Below, piece after piece: positions 1 through 9,607 of a DNA stretch of 64,000 nt. Every line of letters begins with the position of its first letter. Position 1 is the stretch's first letter. Where the stretch lies: the NCBI GenBank assembly GCA_965243415.1, contig OZ251549.1:744001-808000 (forward strand), written 5' to 3'. A program made the position numbers and the translations under genes. The notes under the pieces are model-generated. The model saw only the letters and a list, made by a program, of their open reading frames with translations, made no database searches and was not told where the DNA came from. Source of the stretch: G965204755 sp965243415 (GTDB lineage Bacteria; Acidobacteriota; Vicinamibacteria; Marinacidobacterales; Marinacidobacteraceae).

Positions 1-320
1 GCAGAACGGCCGGTCGGGCGCCTCCGGGAAGGGCGGCTTCCGTGAACGGCCGATGAATCGCGGGGAAAAATCCGGGTGCTTGACTTGCCGTTCGGCATTG
101 CTACTTTCCGCCGCTCGCTCGCGGCGGAGACCCCCTCCGGATCGGGCCGATCAGGCCGACCAGGCCCGGTCCGGGGGCCTCGATCCCTCCCTCCGGGAGC
201 CGACCCGGGTCGCCCGGCGCCAGGCCGCCCCCCGGTCGGTTCTCCCGACGACGGAACGCCGGGGGCGCCCCCGCCGGAGCGAACCCCGGTCCTCCCCTCC
301 GCGTCGGTCACGCGGCAACC
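1..320. other. Non-coding stretch upstream of dnaA
   Basis: I see no convincing gene, RNA or DnaA-box cluster here. Open frames run through it on both strands, but they are Arg/Pro-rich GC artefacts without family resemblance. It presumably holds the dnaA promoter, although no clear -35/-10 pair stands out. Confidence 0.5.
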
Positions 321-1760
321 TTGAACCTCGCCTTGAAGACACCTCTACTTCCCGAGACCTCGCAGTTCTCGTCGGTCCGCGACCTCTGGAACGCCGCCCT
401 CGCCCGGCTGCGGGAGTCCCTCCCCAACCGGGAGTACCGGACCTGGTTCGCGCCGACGCGGTTCCTCGGGGTGGAGGCGGACGCGATCCGGATCGCGGTT
501 CCCAACCGGACCTTCATCGCGAAACTCGAAAACGGCTACGGCAGCATGGTGCGGCAACTGCTGGCGGAGTGCGGCTCCCCGTTCACCAAGATCCGCTTCC
601 GGCTCACCGGCGCCCGCCCGGCGGCCGCGGCGACTGCCGACCCGCCGGAGAACCCGGAAGCCGACGACCCCGCGGCGGCCGGATTCGGGGCGGAGGCCCA
701 GGTCCGCGAACCGGGGCCGGCGCCGCTCGTCGGGGCCCGGCCCAACGAGACCCAGACCTTCGAGAACTTCGTGGTCGGGGACTGCAACCGCTGCGCCCAC
801 GACGCCGCGCTCGCGGTGAGCGCCCCCGGGATCGAGTACTCCCCCTACAACCCGCTCGTCCTCTACGGGGAGGCCGGCCTGGGCAAGACCCACCTGCTGA
901 ACGCCATCCGGGTCCGGCTGGCGGCGCACAGCCCGGAATTGCGGATCGTGGCGCTCAAGGGGGAAGCCTTCACCCGGCAGGTGGTGCAGGCGGCGATGCG
1001 GAACCGGCTCTTCGACCTGCGCGAGTGGTACGCCGGGGTGGAAGTACTCCTCGTGGACGACATCCAGTTCATCTCCGGGCTCCACACCTTCGGCCGCAGC
1101 ACCCAGGAGTTCCTCCACGCCCTCGACTCGCTCGCCGACCGCGGCCGGCAGATGGTGCTCACGGTCCACTGCCATCCCGGCGCGATCGAGAACCTCGACA
1201 GCCGCCTCCGCAGCCGCCTCGAGAGCGGGCTGGCCGCCGAGGTCCAGCGCCCCGGCTGGGACACCCGGCTGGCCCTGGTCCGGCAGAAGGCCGCGGCCGC
1301 GGGAGCGGAGATCCCGGACGACATCGCCACCCGGATCGCCACCACCGTCAAGGGGACCGTCTCCGAACTCGAAGGCGTGGTGAACCGGGTGGTCGCCGCC
1401 GCCCGCACCGAGACCTCCGAGTTCCCGACCCCGGCGGTGGAGAGCCTGCTCGACGCGCTGCCGAGCGGCCGGCGGAAGCGGACGCCGATCGGGGATCTCA
1501 TCGCCGCCACCGCGATCGAGTTCGGCGTCCCCGCCCTGCGCCTGATGAGCAAGCAGCGCCACCGGGACATCGTGTTCGCCCGCCAGGTCTCCATGTACCT
1601 CGCCCGCGAGGTCACCGACCTCAGTCTGGGCGAGATCGGCGAGGCCTTCCGCCGGCACCACTCCACGGTGGCCCACGCGGTGAAGCAGGTCGAGCACGAG
1701 CGGAAGAACAATCCCGGTCTGGCCCGCATCATCGAACGTCTGACCCGCCGCCTGACCTGA
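321..1760 (+). CDS. dnaA: Chromosomal replication initiator protein DnaA
   Basis: DnaA binds DnaA boxes at oriC, opens the duplex and loads the replicative helicase. The 479-residue product has the usual domains. Domain I is at about 18-85 (LWNAALARLRESLPNREYRT), followed by a Pro/Ala-rich linker. The AAA+ core has Walker A GEAGLGKT at about 183-190 and Walker B LLVDDIQF at about 243-250. The C-terminal DNA-binding helix-turn-helix carries the family signature around LGEIGEAFRRHHSTVAHA. The start is a TTG with no clear ribosome-binding site. It was chosen because domain I begins about 20 residues later and no ATG is available in frame. dnaN follows after a 588-bp gap that looks like the origin. 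Confidence 0.96.
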   Translation: MNLALKTPLLPETSQFSSVRDLWNAALARLRESLPNREYRTWFAPTRFLGVEADAIRIAVPNRTFIAKLENGYGSMVRQLLAECGSPFTKIRFRLTGARPAAAATADPPENPEADDPAAAGFGAEAQVREPGPAPLVGARPNETQTFENFVVGDCNRCAHDAALAVSAPGIEYSPYNPLVLYGEAGLGKTHLLNAIRVRLAAHSPELRIVALKGEAFTRQVVQAAMRNRLFDLREWYAGVEVLLVDDIQFISGLHTFGRSTQEFLHALDSLADRGRQMVLTVHCHPGAIENLDSRLRSRLESGLAAEVQRPGWDTRLALVRQKAAAAGAEIPDDIATRIATTVKGTVSELEGVVNRVVAAARTETSEFPTPAVESLLDALPSGRRKRTPIGDLIAATAIEFGVPALRLMSKQRHRDIVFARQVSMYLAREVTDLSLGEIGEAFRRHHSTVAHAVKQVEHERKNNPGLARIIERLTRRLT

Positions 1761-1939
1761 ATCCGCCCCGGGGGGCGCCCCGGAAGCGCCCCTGCCGGAG
1801 CCGCACCCGCGGGGCGCTCCCTCCGCGGCGGCCCTCGCCCCGGTCGGTCGGCGGCTCCCGGGACCGCCTCCACGCCGACCGCGAACCGGGCGCACGCATC
1901 CCCGGGGGAGACCCCGGAAGAGCGCCGGAACGCCCCCCG

Positions 1940-2160
1940 CGGCGGCGGATCGGCTGTGGAAAACGGTGGAAAAGCGGAACAGTCGATTCGGAAAAAATCG
2001 CCGCCGCGAACCCCACCCCGACCGCAAACCGGTTATCCGTTCGCCGTTCGCCGCCAAGCAGGCTTCCGCCAACAGCGTCGCCGGTTCCAAAATCCATTTT
2101 TATCAAGGATTTAACTTAGTTTCGCGGGTTATCCGAAACGGCCCAATTCCACTATAATTT
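1940..2160. other. oriC: Probable replication origin (oriC) between dnaA and dnaN
   Basis: Four DnaA-box-like nonamers lie in this gap. TGTGGAAAA at 1955-1963 is the reverse of TTTTCCACA, a match to the TTWTNCACA consensus. GGTGGAAAA at 1965-1973 is one mismatch away and exactly 10 bp further on. TTATCCGTT is at 2033-2041 and TTATCCGAA at 2129-2137. They flank the most AT-rich stretch of the area, about 2090-2123, a candidate unwinding element. Position between dnaA and dnaN is a common oriC location. Function is inferred. Confidence 0.7.
2129..2158 (+). promoter_or_regulatory. Candidate dnaN promoter overlapping a DnaA-box-like site
   Basis: A perfect TATAAT at 2153-2158 lies 190 bp before dnaN. 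The -35 position is occupied by TTATCC, part of the DnaA-box-like site at 2129-2137. If both elements are used, DnaA could control dnaN. The -35 match to TTGACA is poor. Confidence 0.4.
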
Positions 2161-2348
2161 CGAGGCCCGATCTCGAACGCGAATCCCTCGGTTCAGTTCT
2201 TCCCCCCTTCCTCGGTGGTAGTTCCTTCCGAAGCCCTCGGGGGCCCGCGTTCCCCGACTCCGCCGGTCCTTCCCGGGCCTGCGGCCGCGGCGCCCTCCGC
2301 CCCGGCCCTCCCGAAGGACGCCCCCCCCGAAAGGAACCACGCCCCGCC

Positions 2349-3479
2349 ATGGAGTTCACCACCGCCCGGGAACACCTCCTCGACGAACTGAACCTGTTCT
2401 CCGGAGTCGTCGACCGGAAACCCGACGACGGGCTCTCGGTCTTCTCCAATGTGACTTTCAGCCCCATCGAGTCCGGCTGCAGCCTGGTCGCCAGCGGCGG
2501 GGAGATCGGCCAGCGGTCGAGCATCGAGGCCGATTCCGGCGGCGAGGGCCCCATCAGCCTGCCGCTGGACCGGCTGGTCCGCTGGCTCACCGCCAGCGAG
2601 GGCGACTCGGTGGTCTTCGAGGAGACCGAGGAGCACTGGATCGTGGCCAAGTGCGGGGGCAAGACCTCGCGCTACCCGACCCGGGTCGGGGATCCGCCGG
2701 AGGTGGCCTCGCCGCCGGAGCAGGCCCTGGCGGTGGTGGAGGCGGACCTGCTCGCCCAACTGCTGCGGACCGGTTCCTACGCCTTCCCGGTCGGCAACGA
2801 TGTGACGGTCACCAACGCCGGCGCCCAACTCGAACTCGAGGGTTCCCAGGTCCGGACGGTGTCCTCGGACCACTCCCGGCTGGCGTACTCGGCCGCCGAC
2901 ACCGGCGAGGAGTCGGGGAACGGCGAGAAGCGGCTGCTCAGCCTCAGCCTGAAGACGATCTCGCAACTGCAGACCCTGGCCCGGGCCTCCGACGGCGCCG
3001 CGCGCGTCTTCGAGAAGGACAACCACCTCTTCTTCGAGTTCGGGAAGCGGCTCCTGGTCTGCTCGAAACTGGCCGACCGGCTCCCCGACTACGACCATGT
3101 GATCCCGCGGAACTGCCCGATCTTCGTCAGGGCGAACCGGGAGGCGCTGCTCTCCAGCGTCCGGGCGGCGCTCCCCTTCGCTGCCGGCGAGTTCAACCGC
3201 GCCCGGCTGGAGATCACCGAGGAACAGATCCAGATCGACGCCAGTTCGGTCCACGGGGAAGAGACCTCCCTGCTGCCGATCGAGGAAGCCCGCGGCGGCC
3301 CGCTGACGCTGAATGTGAACCTCCTCCACTTCGAGGACTTCGCCAAGAGTTTCGACAGCGAGTTCGCCACCCTGGAGTTCCAGTCCCCGGAGAAGGCGTT
3401 CATCCTCCGCCCCAGCGACGGCTCCGGGCAGGGCGACGACCGGTTCGACCACTTCTGCGTCGGGATGCCGCTCGTTTGA
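2349..3479 (+). CDS. dnaN: DNA polymerase III beta subunit (sliding clamp)
   Basis: The beta clamp is a ring-shaped homodimer that tethers DNA polymerase III to DNA. The 376-residue product has the family length and its three-domain pattern. The first domain starts with a helix around REHLLDELNLFSGVV. The second domain contains LFFEFGKRLLVCSKLADRLPD, the usual DnaN segment before domain three. An AAGGA ribosome-binding site lies about 16 bases before the ATG. The gene follows the candidate oriC and is followed after 52 bp by gyrB, with no recF between them. A divergent two-domain relative is encoded at 41115-42113. Confidence 0.95.
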   Translation: MEFTTAREHLLDELNLFSGVVDRKPDDGLSVFSNVTFSPIESGCSLVASGGEIGQRSSIEADSGGEGPISLPLDRLVRWLTASEGDSVVFEETEEHWIVAKCGGKTSRYPTRVGDPPEVASPPEQALAVVEADLLAQLLRTGSYAFPVGNDVTVTNAGAQLELEGSQVRTVSSDHSRLAYSAADTGEESGNGEKRLLSLSLKTISQLQTLARASDGAARVFEKDNHLFFEFGKRLLVCSKLADRLPDYDHVIPRNCPIFVRANREALLSSVRAALPFAAGEFNRARLEITEEQIQIDASSVHGEETSLLPIEEARGGPLTLNVNLLHFEDFAKSFDSEFATLEFQSPEKAFILRPSDGSGQGDDRFDHFCVGMPLV

Positions 3480-3531
3480 TCGGCCCGTCCCGGACGCCCT
3501 TCCCCGGCCCGCGGGCCGGCCGACCGCACCC

Positions 3532-6081
3532 TTGAGCGCCGAACCCGCGCTCCGCCCGGTGTCCGAGTACTCGGGCGGGGACATCCGCATCCTCGAGGGC
3601 CTCGAAGCGGTCCGCGTGCGGCCGGCGATGTACATCGGCTCCACCGGGCCGACCGGCCTCCACCACCTGTTCCGCGAGGTGGTGGACAACAGCATCGACG
3701 AAGCGATGGGCGGCCACTGCGGCCGGATCGAGGTGACGATCCACCAGGACGGCAGCCTCTCGGTCCGGGACGACGGCCGCGGCATCCCGGTGGATCCGGA
3801 GCCGAGCACCGGCCTCCCGGCGGTCGAGGTGGTCATGACCCGGCTCCACGCCGGCGGGAAGTTCGAAGCCGAGGCCTACCGCTTCTCCGCCGGGCTCCAC
3901 GGGGTCGGCGTCTCGGTGGTGAACGCGCTCTCGACCTGGCTGCGGGTCGAGGTGCGCCGCGACGGCCGGATCTGGAAGCAGGCCTACCGCCGCGGCGAAC
4001 GCGCCGGACCCCTCCGGGAGGCCGGGGAGGCCGGCCCCGAAGACACCGGCACCCTGGTCCGCTTCCTCCCGGACCCGACCATCTTCGAGGAGACCACCGA
4101 ATTCGACTACCACCTCGTCGCCCACCGCGTCCGGGAACTCGCCTTCCTGGTGCGCGGCGTCCGTATCCACCTGAAGGACGAACGCGACGGCCGGGAGGAG
4201 ACCTTCCACTACGAGGGCGGCATCTCCGAATTCGTCTCCCACCTGAACCGCAAGGAGACCCCGGCGCACGAGAAGGTGATCTCCTTCTCGCTGGAGTCCG
4301 ACGGTTCCGCCGAGGACGACGGCGGCGGCCCGAGGTCCTGCGAGGTGGCGCTGCAGTGGAACCTCGGCTACCAGGAGTCGGTCCACTCCTTCGCCAACAA
4401 TGTGAGCACCCCGGAGGGCGGCACCCACCTCACCGGGCTGCGCGCGGCGCTCACGAAGGCGGTCAACAGTTACGCGCCCTCCGCCCCCGCCGGGAAGGAC
4501 CTCAAGGGTCGGAGCGTCCTGGGCGAGGACACCCGGGTGGGGCTGACCGCGGTCATCAGCGTCCGGGTCTCGGAGCCCCAGTTCGAGGGGCAGACGAAGA
4601 CCAAACTGGGCAACAGCGCCATGCAGGGCTTCGTGGACCGGGTGGTGTACGAACGCCTGGTGCGCTTCTTCGAGGAGAACCCGGAGGAGGCGAAGCGCAT
4701 CGTCGCCAAGGCGGTGGACTCCTTCCAGGCGCGGGAGGCGGCCCGGAAGGCGCGGGACATGGCCCGCCGCAAGAGCGCCCTCTCCTCTTCGTCGCTCCCC
4801 GGGAAACTCGCCGACTGCCAGGAGCGCGACCCGGCGCTCAGCGAGATCTTCATCGTCGAGGGTGAGTCCGCCGGCGGGTCGGCGAAGCAGGGGCGCGACC
4901 GGAGTTTCCAGGCGATCCTGCCCCTCCGGGGGAAGATCCTGAATGTCGAGAAGACCCGCCTCGACCGGATGCTGGAGAACGAGGAGATCCGGGTGCTGAT
5001 CTCCGCCCTGGGCGCCGGGATGGACCCCGAGTTCGACCTCCGCGCCCTGCGCTACCACTCGGTCATCATCATGACCGACGCCGATGTGGACGGGTCGCAC
5101 ATCCGCACCCTGCTGCTCACCTTCTTCTATCGGCGGATGAAGAGCCTCATAGACGAAGGGCACCTCTACATCGCCGAGCCGCCGCTCTACCGGGTGCAGC
5201 ACGCCGCCGCGGCGAAGCGCGAAGACCGCTACTTCCTGAACGACCGGGACCTGAACGCCTACCTGCTGGAGCGCTCCGTCGAGGGGCTCGCGGTGGCCGC
5301 CGGCGAGGAGACGCTCTCCGGGGAGTCGCTGCTGGAGTCGGTCCGGCAGATCGCCCGGGTCCGGGAAGAACTGGAGTCGCTCCGGCAGCGGGGCTACCCG
5401 AGCGACCTGGTGCTCTGGCTGCTGCGCGACGGCAGCGACAGCGCGATCACCGCCTCCCGGGAGGCGATGGAGGCCCTGGCGGAGCGCCTCAATGCCTCCG
5501 GCGTCCCGGCGCGGGTGGGGGAGGATCCTTCCTTCGACGGTCCGCCGGAGAACGGCAACGGCACCGGCAGCGACAACGGGCGGGCCGGGGAGCGCGCCTG
5601 GGGGCCCTACGCCATCGAACCGGGGGACTTCGGCGAGGAGGCCGCCGGCGGCGACGGGCGCGCCTTCACCCGGCGGGTGGGGGCGCAGTTCCTGAACCGG
5701 GCGGAGTACGCGCGGCTCTCGGCGGCCTACGAGTCCATCCGCGCCTTCGACGAGCCGCCGCTGCGGATCCGCCGCGCGAAGGCCCCCGCCGACACGCCGC
5801 CGGAGAAGGAGATCGGGACACCCGGGGGTCTGCTCGACTACCTCTTCGACCGCGCCCGCGGCGACCTGAAGATCCAGCGCTACAAGGGTCTCGGCGAGAT
5901 GGACGCCGAGGAACTCTGGGACACCACCATGAACCCCGAGGTGCGCAGCCTGAAGAAGGTGGAGATCGAGGACGAAATCGACGCCGGGGAGTTGTTCTCC
6001 ACGCTGATGGGCGACCAGGTCGAACCCCGCCGGGCCTTCATCGAGAAGAACGCCCTGAATGTGACGAACCTCGATGTGTGA
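3532..6081 (+). CDS. gyrB: DNA gyrase subunit B
   Basis: GyrB is the ATPase and TOPRIM half of DNA gyrase, which supercoils DNA with GyrA. The 849-residue product has the GHKL ATPase motifs DNSIDEAMG (about 52-60), DDGRGIPV (about 80) and GLHGVGVSVVNALS (about 123-136). It has the QTKTKLGN loop near 354, the TOPRIM motif EGESAGGSAKQGRD near 443 and DADVDGSH near 516. The C-terminal RYKGLGEMD near 783 follows an insertion of about 250 residues after the TOPRIM domain, longer than in short GyrB proteins and like the insert of many Gram-negative GyrBs. The start is TTG. gyrA follows after 43 bp. Confidence 0.96.
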   Translation: MSAEPALRPVSEYSGGDIRILEGLEAVRVRPAMYIGSTGPTGLHHLFREVVDNSIDEAMGGHCGRIEVTIHQDGSLSVRDDGRGIPVDPEPSTGLPAVEVVMTRLHAGGKFEAEAYRFSAGLHGVGVSVVNALSTWLRVEVRRDGRIWKQAYRRGERAGPLREAGEAGPEDTGTLVRFLPDPTIFEETTEFDYHLVAHRVRELAFLVRGVRIHLKDERDGREETFHYEGGISEFVSHLNRKETPAHEKVISFSLESDGSAEDDGGGPRSCEVALQWNLGYQESVHSFANNVSTPEGGTHLTGLRAALTKAVNSYAPSAPAGKDLKGRSVLGEDTRVGLTAVISVRVSEPQFEGQTKTKLGNSAMQGFVDRVVYERLVRFFEENPEEAKRIVAKAVDSFQAREAARKARDMARRKSALSSSSLPGKLADCQERDPALSEIFIVEGESAGGSAKQGRDRSFQAILPLRGKILNVEKTRLDRMLENEEIRVLISALGAGMDPEFDLRALRYHSVIIMTDADVDGSHIRTLLLTFFYRRMKSLIDEGHLYIAEPPLYRVQHAAAAKREDRYFLNDRDLNAYLLERSVEGLAVAAGEETLSGESLLESVRQIARVREELESLRQRGYPSDLVLWLLRDGSDSAITASREAMEALAERLNASGVPARVGEDPSFDGPPENGNGTGSDNGRAGERAWGPYAIEPGDFGEEAAGGDGRAFTRRVGAQFLNRAEYARLSAAYESIRAFDEPPLRIRRAKAPADTPPEKEIGTPGGLLDYLFDRARGDLKIQRYKGLGEMDAEELWDTTMNPEVRSLKKVEIEDEIDAGELFSTLMGDQVEPRRAFIEKNALNVTNLDV

Positions 6082-6124
6082 TCCGGCGCCGGAACCGGAT
6101 CGCTGACCCGGATCCCTGACCCGG

Positions 6125-8875
6125 ATGTCCGAGAGCCCCCCCGGGGACCTGCAGTTGCCGCCGGACTCCGGCGGCGGCCGGGCGCGTTTCCGCCGCGCCG
6201 AACACATCGAAGCGGAGATGGCGCAGTCCTACCTGGACTACGCCATGTCGGTCATCATCGGCCGCGCCCTCCCCGATGTCCGCGACGGCCTCAAGCCGGG
6301 CCAGCGGCGCGTCCTCTACGCCATGTTCCGGGAGAAGTTGCTCCCGGCCCGGGCCCACTCCAAGTGCGCCGGGATCGTCGGCGAGGTCCTGAAGAAGTAC
6401 CACCCCCACGGCGACGCCTCGGTGTACGACACCCTGGTGCGCCTGGCGCAGCCGTTCAACCTGCGCCACCCGCTCATAGACGGGAAGGGGAACTTCGGGT
6501 CGGTGGACGGCGACCCGCCGGCGGCCTACCGCTACACCGAAGCCCGGCTCACCCGGTTCGCGGTGTCCCTGATGGAGGACATCGACCGGAACACGGTGGA
6601 CTTCGCCCCGAACTTCGACGGGAAGACCGTCGAGCCGGAGGTGCTCCCGACGGTCGTCCCGAACCTGCTCATCAACGGTTCGGACGGGATCGCGGTGGGG
6701 ATGGCGACCAAGATCCCGCCCCACAACCTGCAGGAGATCGCCGCCGCGCTGGTGGCGATCCTCGATTCCCCCGACGCGGACGACGAGGAACTGACTGCCC
6801 GCCTCCTGGAACTGGTGCCCGGCCCGGACTTCCCCACCGGCGGCCGCATCCACGGTCGGTGGGGCATCGTCTCCGCCTACCGCACCGGCCGGGGCGTCAT
6901 CCAGGTGCGGGCGGTCGCCGACTTCGAGACCACCGCCGAGAGCCGGAACCTCATCGTCGTCACCGAGATCCCCTACCAGGTCAACAAGGCCCGGCTCATC
7001 GAGAAGATCGCCGACCTGGTGAAGGACAAGCGCCTCACCGGCATCTCCGACCTCCGCGACGAGTCCGACCGCCGGGGGATGCGGATCGTCATCGAACTGC
7101 GGCGCGGCGAGGAGCCGCAGATCGTCCTGAACAACCTGTACCGCCACACGGCGATGCAGACCTCCTACGGCATCAACCTGCTGGCGATTTCGGGGAGCCG
7201 CCCCCGCCTCTTCCCGCTCCTGGGGATGCTCCGGGAGTTCATCCGCTTCCGCCGCTCGGTGGTCCGCCGCCGGGTGCGGTTCGAGTTGGACCGCTGCGAA
7301 CGGCAGATGCACCTGCTCGAGGGCCTGGCCGCGGCGGTGGACCGCCTGGACGAAGTCATCGAGTGGATCCGCACCTCGAAGAACCCCGGCGAGGCCCGGG
7401 AACGCCTGCGGACCCGCCTGCAGCCCAAGCGGTTCGCCATCGACAGCGAGTTGTTCGCCCGCAGCAGCAACGGGAGGGCCGCCGGGGAGGCCGACTCCGA
7501 CGGGGAGGGCCTCTCCGAAGAACAGGCGCAGGCGATCCTGGACATGCGCCTGCAGCGCCTCACCCAGTTGGAGCGGGAGCGCATCCGGGCGGAGATGGAG
7601 GAACTCGGCGGCCGGATCGTGGAACTGCGGCAGATCCTCGCCGACCCGGACCGCATCGACCGGATCGTCCGGGAAGAGACCCTCGAAGCCGCGGCGAAGC
7701 ACGCCGACCCCCGCCGCACCGAGATCGTGGAGGCGGCCTCCGACCTCACCATCGAGGAACTGATCCCGGTCGAGGACATCGTGGTCTCCATGACCCAGGG
7801 CGGGTACATCAAGCGGACGCCGCTCAGCGACTACCGGGCGCAGACCCGCGGCGGCACCGGCCACTCCGGCGCCGGGATCCGCGCCGGCGACGCCATCCGC
7901 ACGGTCCTCGTGGGCAACACCCACAGCCGCATCCTGTTCCTCACCGACGAGGGGAAGGCGTACCGGCTCAAGGGCTACGAGATCCCGGAGGGGGGCAAGG
8001 CCGGCACCGGGAGGGCGATCGTGAACCTGCTGAACCTGCCGACCGGCCGCCAGGTGGTCTCGGTGGTGCCGATCCCCGACGACGCCGAAGCGGACCGGAA
8101 CCTCCACCTGCTCACCGCGACCCGGAAGGGCCGGGTGAAGCGCACGGCGTTCGACCGGTACCGGAATGTGCGGGCGCACGGGCTCATCGCGGTGGACATG
8201 CGGGAGGGCGACGCCCTGCTGGCGGCGACCCTGACCGGCGGCGACGGCCAGGTGATGCTGATCACCCGGAACGGCAAGGCCCTCCGCTTCCGCGAGAGCG
8301 AGGTCCGCCCGTCGGGCCGGAAGTCCACCGGCGTCCGGGGCATCAAACTCCGCGGCCACGACGAGGTGGTCAGCCTCCACGCCTTCGACCCGGCCGCAGC
8401 GGGCGACTCCGACCCCGGGGCCGGTTCCCTGCTGACCCTGACCCGGCGCGGCTTCGGGAAGATGACCGGCGTGGACCGCTATCCGCTCCGCAGCCGCGGC
8501 GGCCAGGGTGTCATCAACATCAAGACCACCGAGGAGCGCGGGCCTACGGTGGCCGCGGTGGGGGTCCGCCGCGGGGAAGACATCCTGGCGATCACCGCCG
8601 GAGGCAAGGCGGTGCGCGCCCCGGTGGAGAACTTCCGCGAGACCGGCCGCGCCACCCGGGGGGTGCGGCTCATCAAGGTGCGCCCCGAGGACGAGGTGGT
8701 GGCCGTCACCCGGATCCCGATCCCCGAGACCCCGCTCGAGCCGCAACCCGGCACGCTGCTCGAGCCTCCGCCCGAAGAGCCCTCCGAAGGTCCGGAGGAA
8801 CGCGAACCCGAAGCGCCGGAGGAACGCGAACCCGAAGCGCCGGACGGGCCGTCCCCCGAACCGTCCGAGGACTGA
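6125..8875 (+). CDS. gyrA: DNA gyrase subunit A
   Basis: GyrA cuts and rejoins DNA during supercoiling. The 916-residue product has the catalytic tyrosine in RYTEARLT at about residue 137. The quinolone-resistance region reads HPHGDASVYDTLVR, so the position of E. coli Ser83 is alanine (Ala98) while the Asp87 equivalent is kept. A GyrA-box-like QTRGGTG at about 572 and the repeated beta-pinwheel blades that follow support gyrase over topoisomerase IV. The C-terminus ends in an acidic, Pro-rich tail with EREPEAP repeats. The ATG at 6125 fits the family N-terminus. A lipoprotein gene starts 3 bp after the stop. Confidence 0.96.
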   Translation: MSESPPGDLQLPPDSGGGRARFRRAEHIEAEMAQSYLDYAMSVIIGRALPDVRDGLKPGQRRVLYAMFREKLLPARAHSKCAGIVGEVLKKYHPHGDASVYDTLVRLAQPFNLRHPLIDGKGNFGSVDGDPPAAYRYTEARLTRFAVSLMEDIDRNTVDFAPNFDGKTVEPEVLPTVVPNLLINGSDGIAVGMATKIPPHNLQEIAAALVAILDSPDADDEELTARLLELVPGPDFPTGGRIHGRWGIVSAYRTGRGVIQVRAVADFETTAESRNLIVVTEIPYQVNKARLIEKIADLVKDKRLTGISDLRDESDRRGMRIVIELRRGEEPQIVLNNLYRHTAMQTSYGINLLAISGSRPRLFPLLGMLREFIRFRRSVVRRRVRFELDRCERQMHLLEGLAAAVDRLDEVIEWIRTSKNPGEARERLRTRLQPKRFAIDSELFARSSNGRAAGEADSDGEGLSEEQAQAILDMRLQRLTQLERERIRAEMEELGGRIVELRQILADPDRIDRIVREETLEAAAKHADPRRTEIVEAASDLTIEELIPVEDIVVSMTQGGYIKRTPLSDYRAQTRGGTGHSGAGIRAGDAIRTVLVGNTHSRILFLTDEGKAYRLKGYEIPEGGKAGTGRAIVNLLNLPTGRQVVSVVPIPDDAEADRNLHLLTATRKGRVKRTAFDRYRNVRAHGLIAVDMREGDALLAATLTGGDGQVMLITRNGKALRFRESEVRPSGRKSTGVRGIKLRGHDEVVSLHAFDPAAAGDSDPGAGSLLTLTRRGFGKMTGVDRYPLRSRGGQGVINIKTTEERGPTVAAVGVRRGEDILAITAGGKAVRAPVENFRETGRATRGVRLIKVRPEDEVVAVTRIPIPETPLEPQPGTLLEPPPEEPSEGPEEREPEAPEEREPEAPDGPSPEPSED

Positions 8876-8878
8876 GCG

Positions 8879-9607
8879 ATGTTCCCCGCCCCCTCCCGGC
8901 TCTTCCGCCCTCCCGCCGCCGCCCTCGCCGGCGCCGTCCTCTCCCTCGCCTGTTCCTCCCCGCCGGAGGACGCCCTGCTCGACCGGTTCTTCCGCGCGGT
9001 GGCCCAGGAAGACACGACGACGATGCTGGGCGCCTCGATGGTCGCCTTCCCCGGCGGCCCGGTCTCTTCCTGGGAGGTCGTGGAACGCCGCGAGGAAGTC
9101 TCCGGGCCGTACCGCCTCGCGGAACTCCGCGCCGAGGAATCCGCCTCCGAGCAGCGCCGCGACGAGCAGTTCCAGGCGCTCTACGCCTTCCAGCAGGCGT
9201 ACCGGGACGAGATCGAAGCCATCCGCAACCGCCGCGACCGGAACCCCGACGCCTCCATCGGCGGCCGCCTCGGCGAGATCGCGGCGGAGTGGGACGCCTT
9301 CGGCACCGAGCGCCGCGCCATCGTGAGTTCCCTCAGCGAAGTCCAGATGGCCATCGAGTCCGAGCGCCGCCGCACCCGCCGCAGCCTCCTCCGCGAGGCC
9401 CCGGTGGACTACCTGACCGGCGTCGTCCGGGAGCAGGAACTCGTCCTCCGCATCGAGGAGGAAGACGCCGGCGTCCGCGACTACCGCTTCTCCCTGCTGC
9501 GCTACGACCTCGAGAACCAGTTCGACGCCGAGGTCCCCTCCCGCTGGATCATCGCCGCCATCGAACCCCTCGACGACGCCGGCGCCGAGCCGCCGGCGAC
9601 CCCGTGA
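8879..9607 (+). CDS. Putative lipoprotein with coiled coil, unknown function
   Basis: I do not recognise the family. The 242-residue product starts with a hydrophobic segment ending in LSLAC, a lipobox with lipidation expected at Cys25, so it is probably anchored in a membrane facing the periplasm. Residues about 75-160 are rich in Glu, Arg and Ala and look helical, probably a coiled coil. The gene sits 3 bp behind gyrA and its stop overlaps the start of pyrE (GTGA), so it is probably co-transcribed and translationally coupled with its neighbours. No function can be given. Confidence 0.75.
   Translation: MFPAPSRLFRPPAAALAGAVLSLACSSPPEDALLDRFFRAVAQEDTTTMLGASMVAFPGGPVSSWEVVERREEVSGPYRLAELRAEESASEQRRDEQFQALYAFQQAYRDEIEAIRNRRDRNPDASIGGRLGEIAAEWDAFGTERRAIVSSLSEVQMAIESERRRTRRSLLREAPVDYLTGVVREQELVLRIEEEDAGVRDYRFSLLRYDLENQFDAEVPSRWIIAAIEPLDDAGAEPPATP

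Noticed and set aside
53..2119. 688-codon plus-strand frame over the dnaA locus
   Set aside because: It is Arg/Pro/Gly-rich and overlaps the clear dnaA gene in another frame.
3400..8746. Very long open frames antisense to gyrB and gyrA
   Set aside because: They follow from the high GC content and have Arg/Gly/His-rich sequence without family features; the sense strand carries complete gyrase genes.
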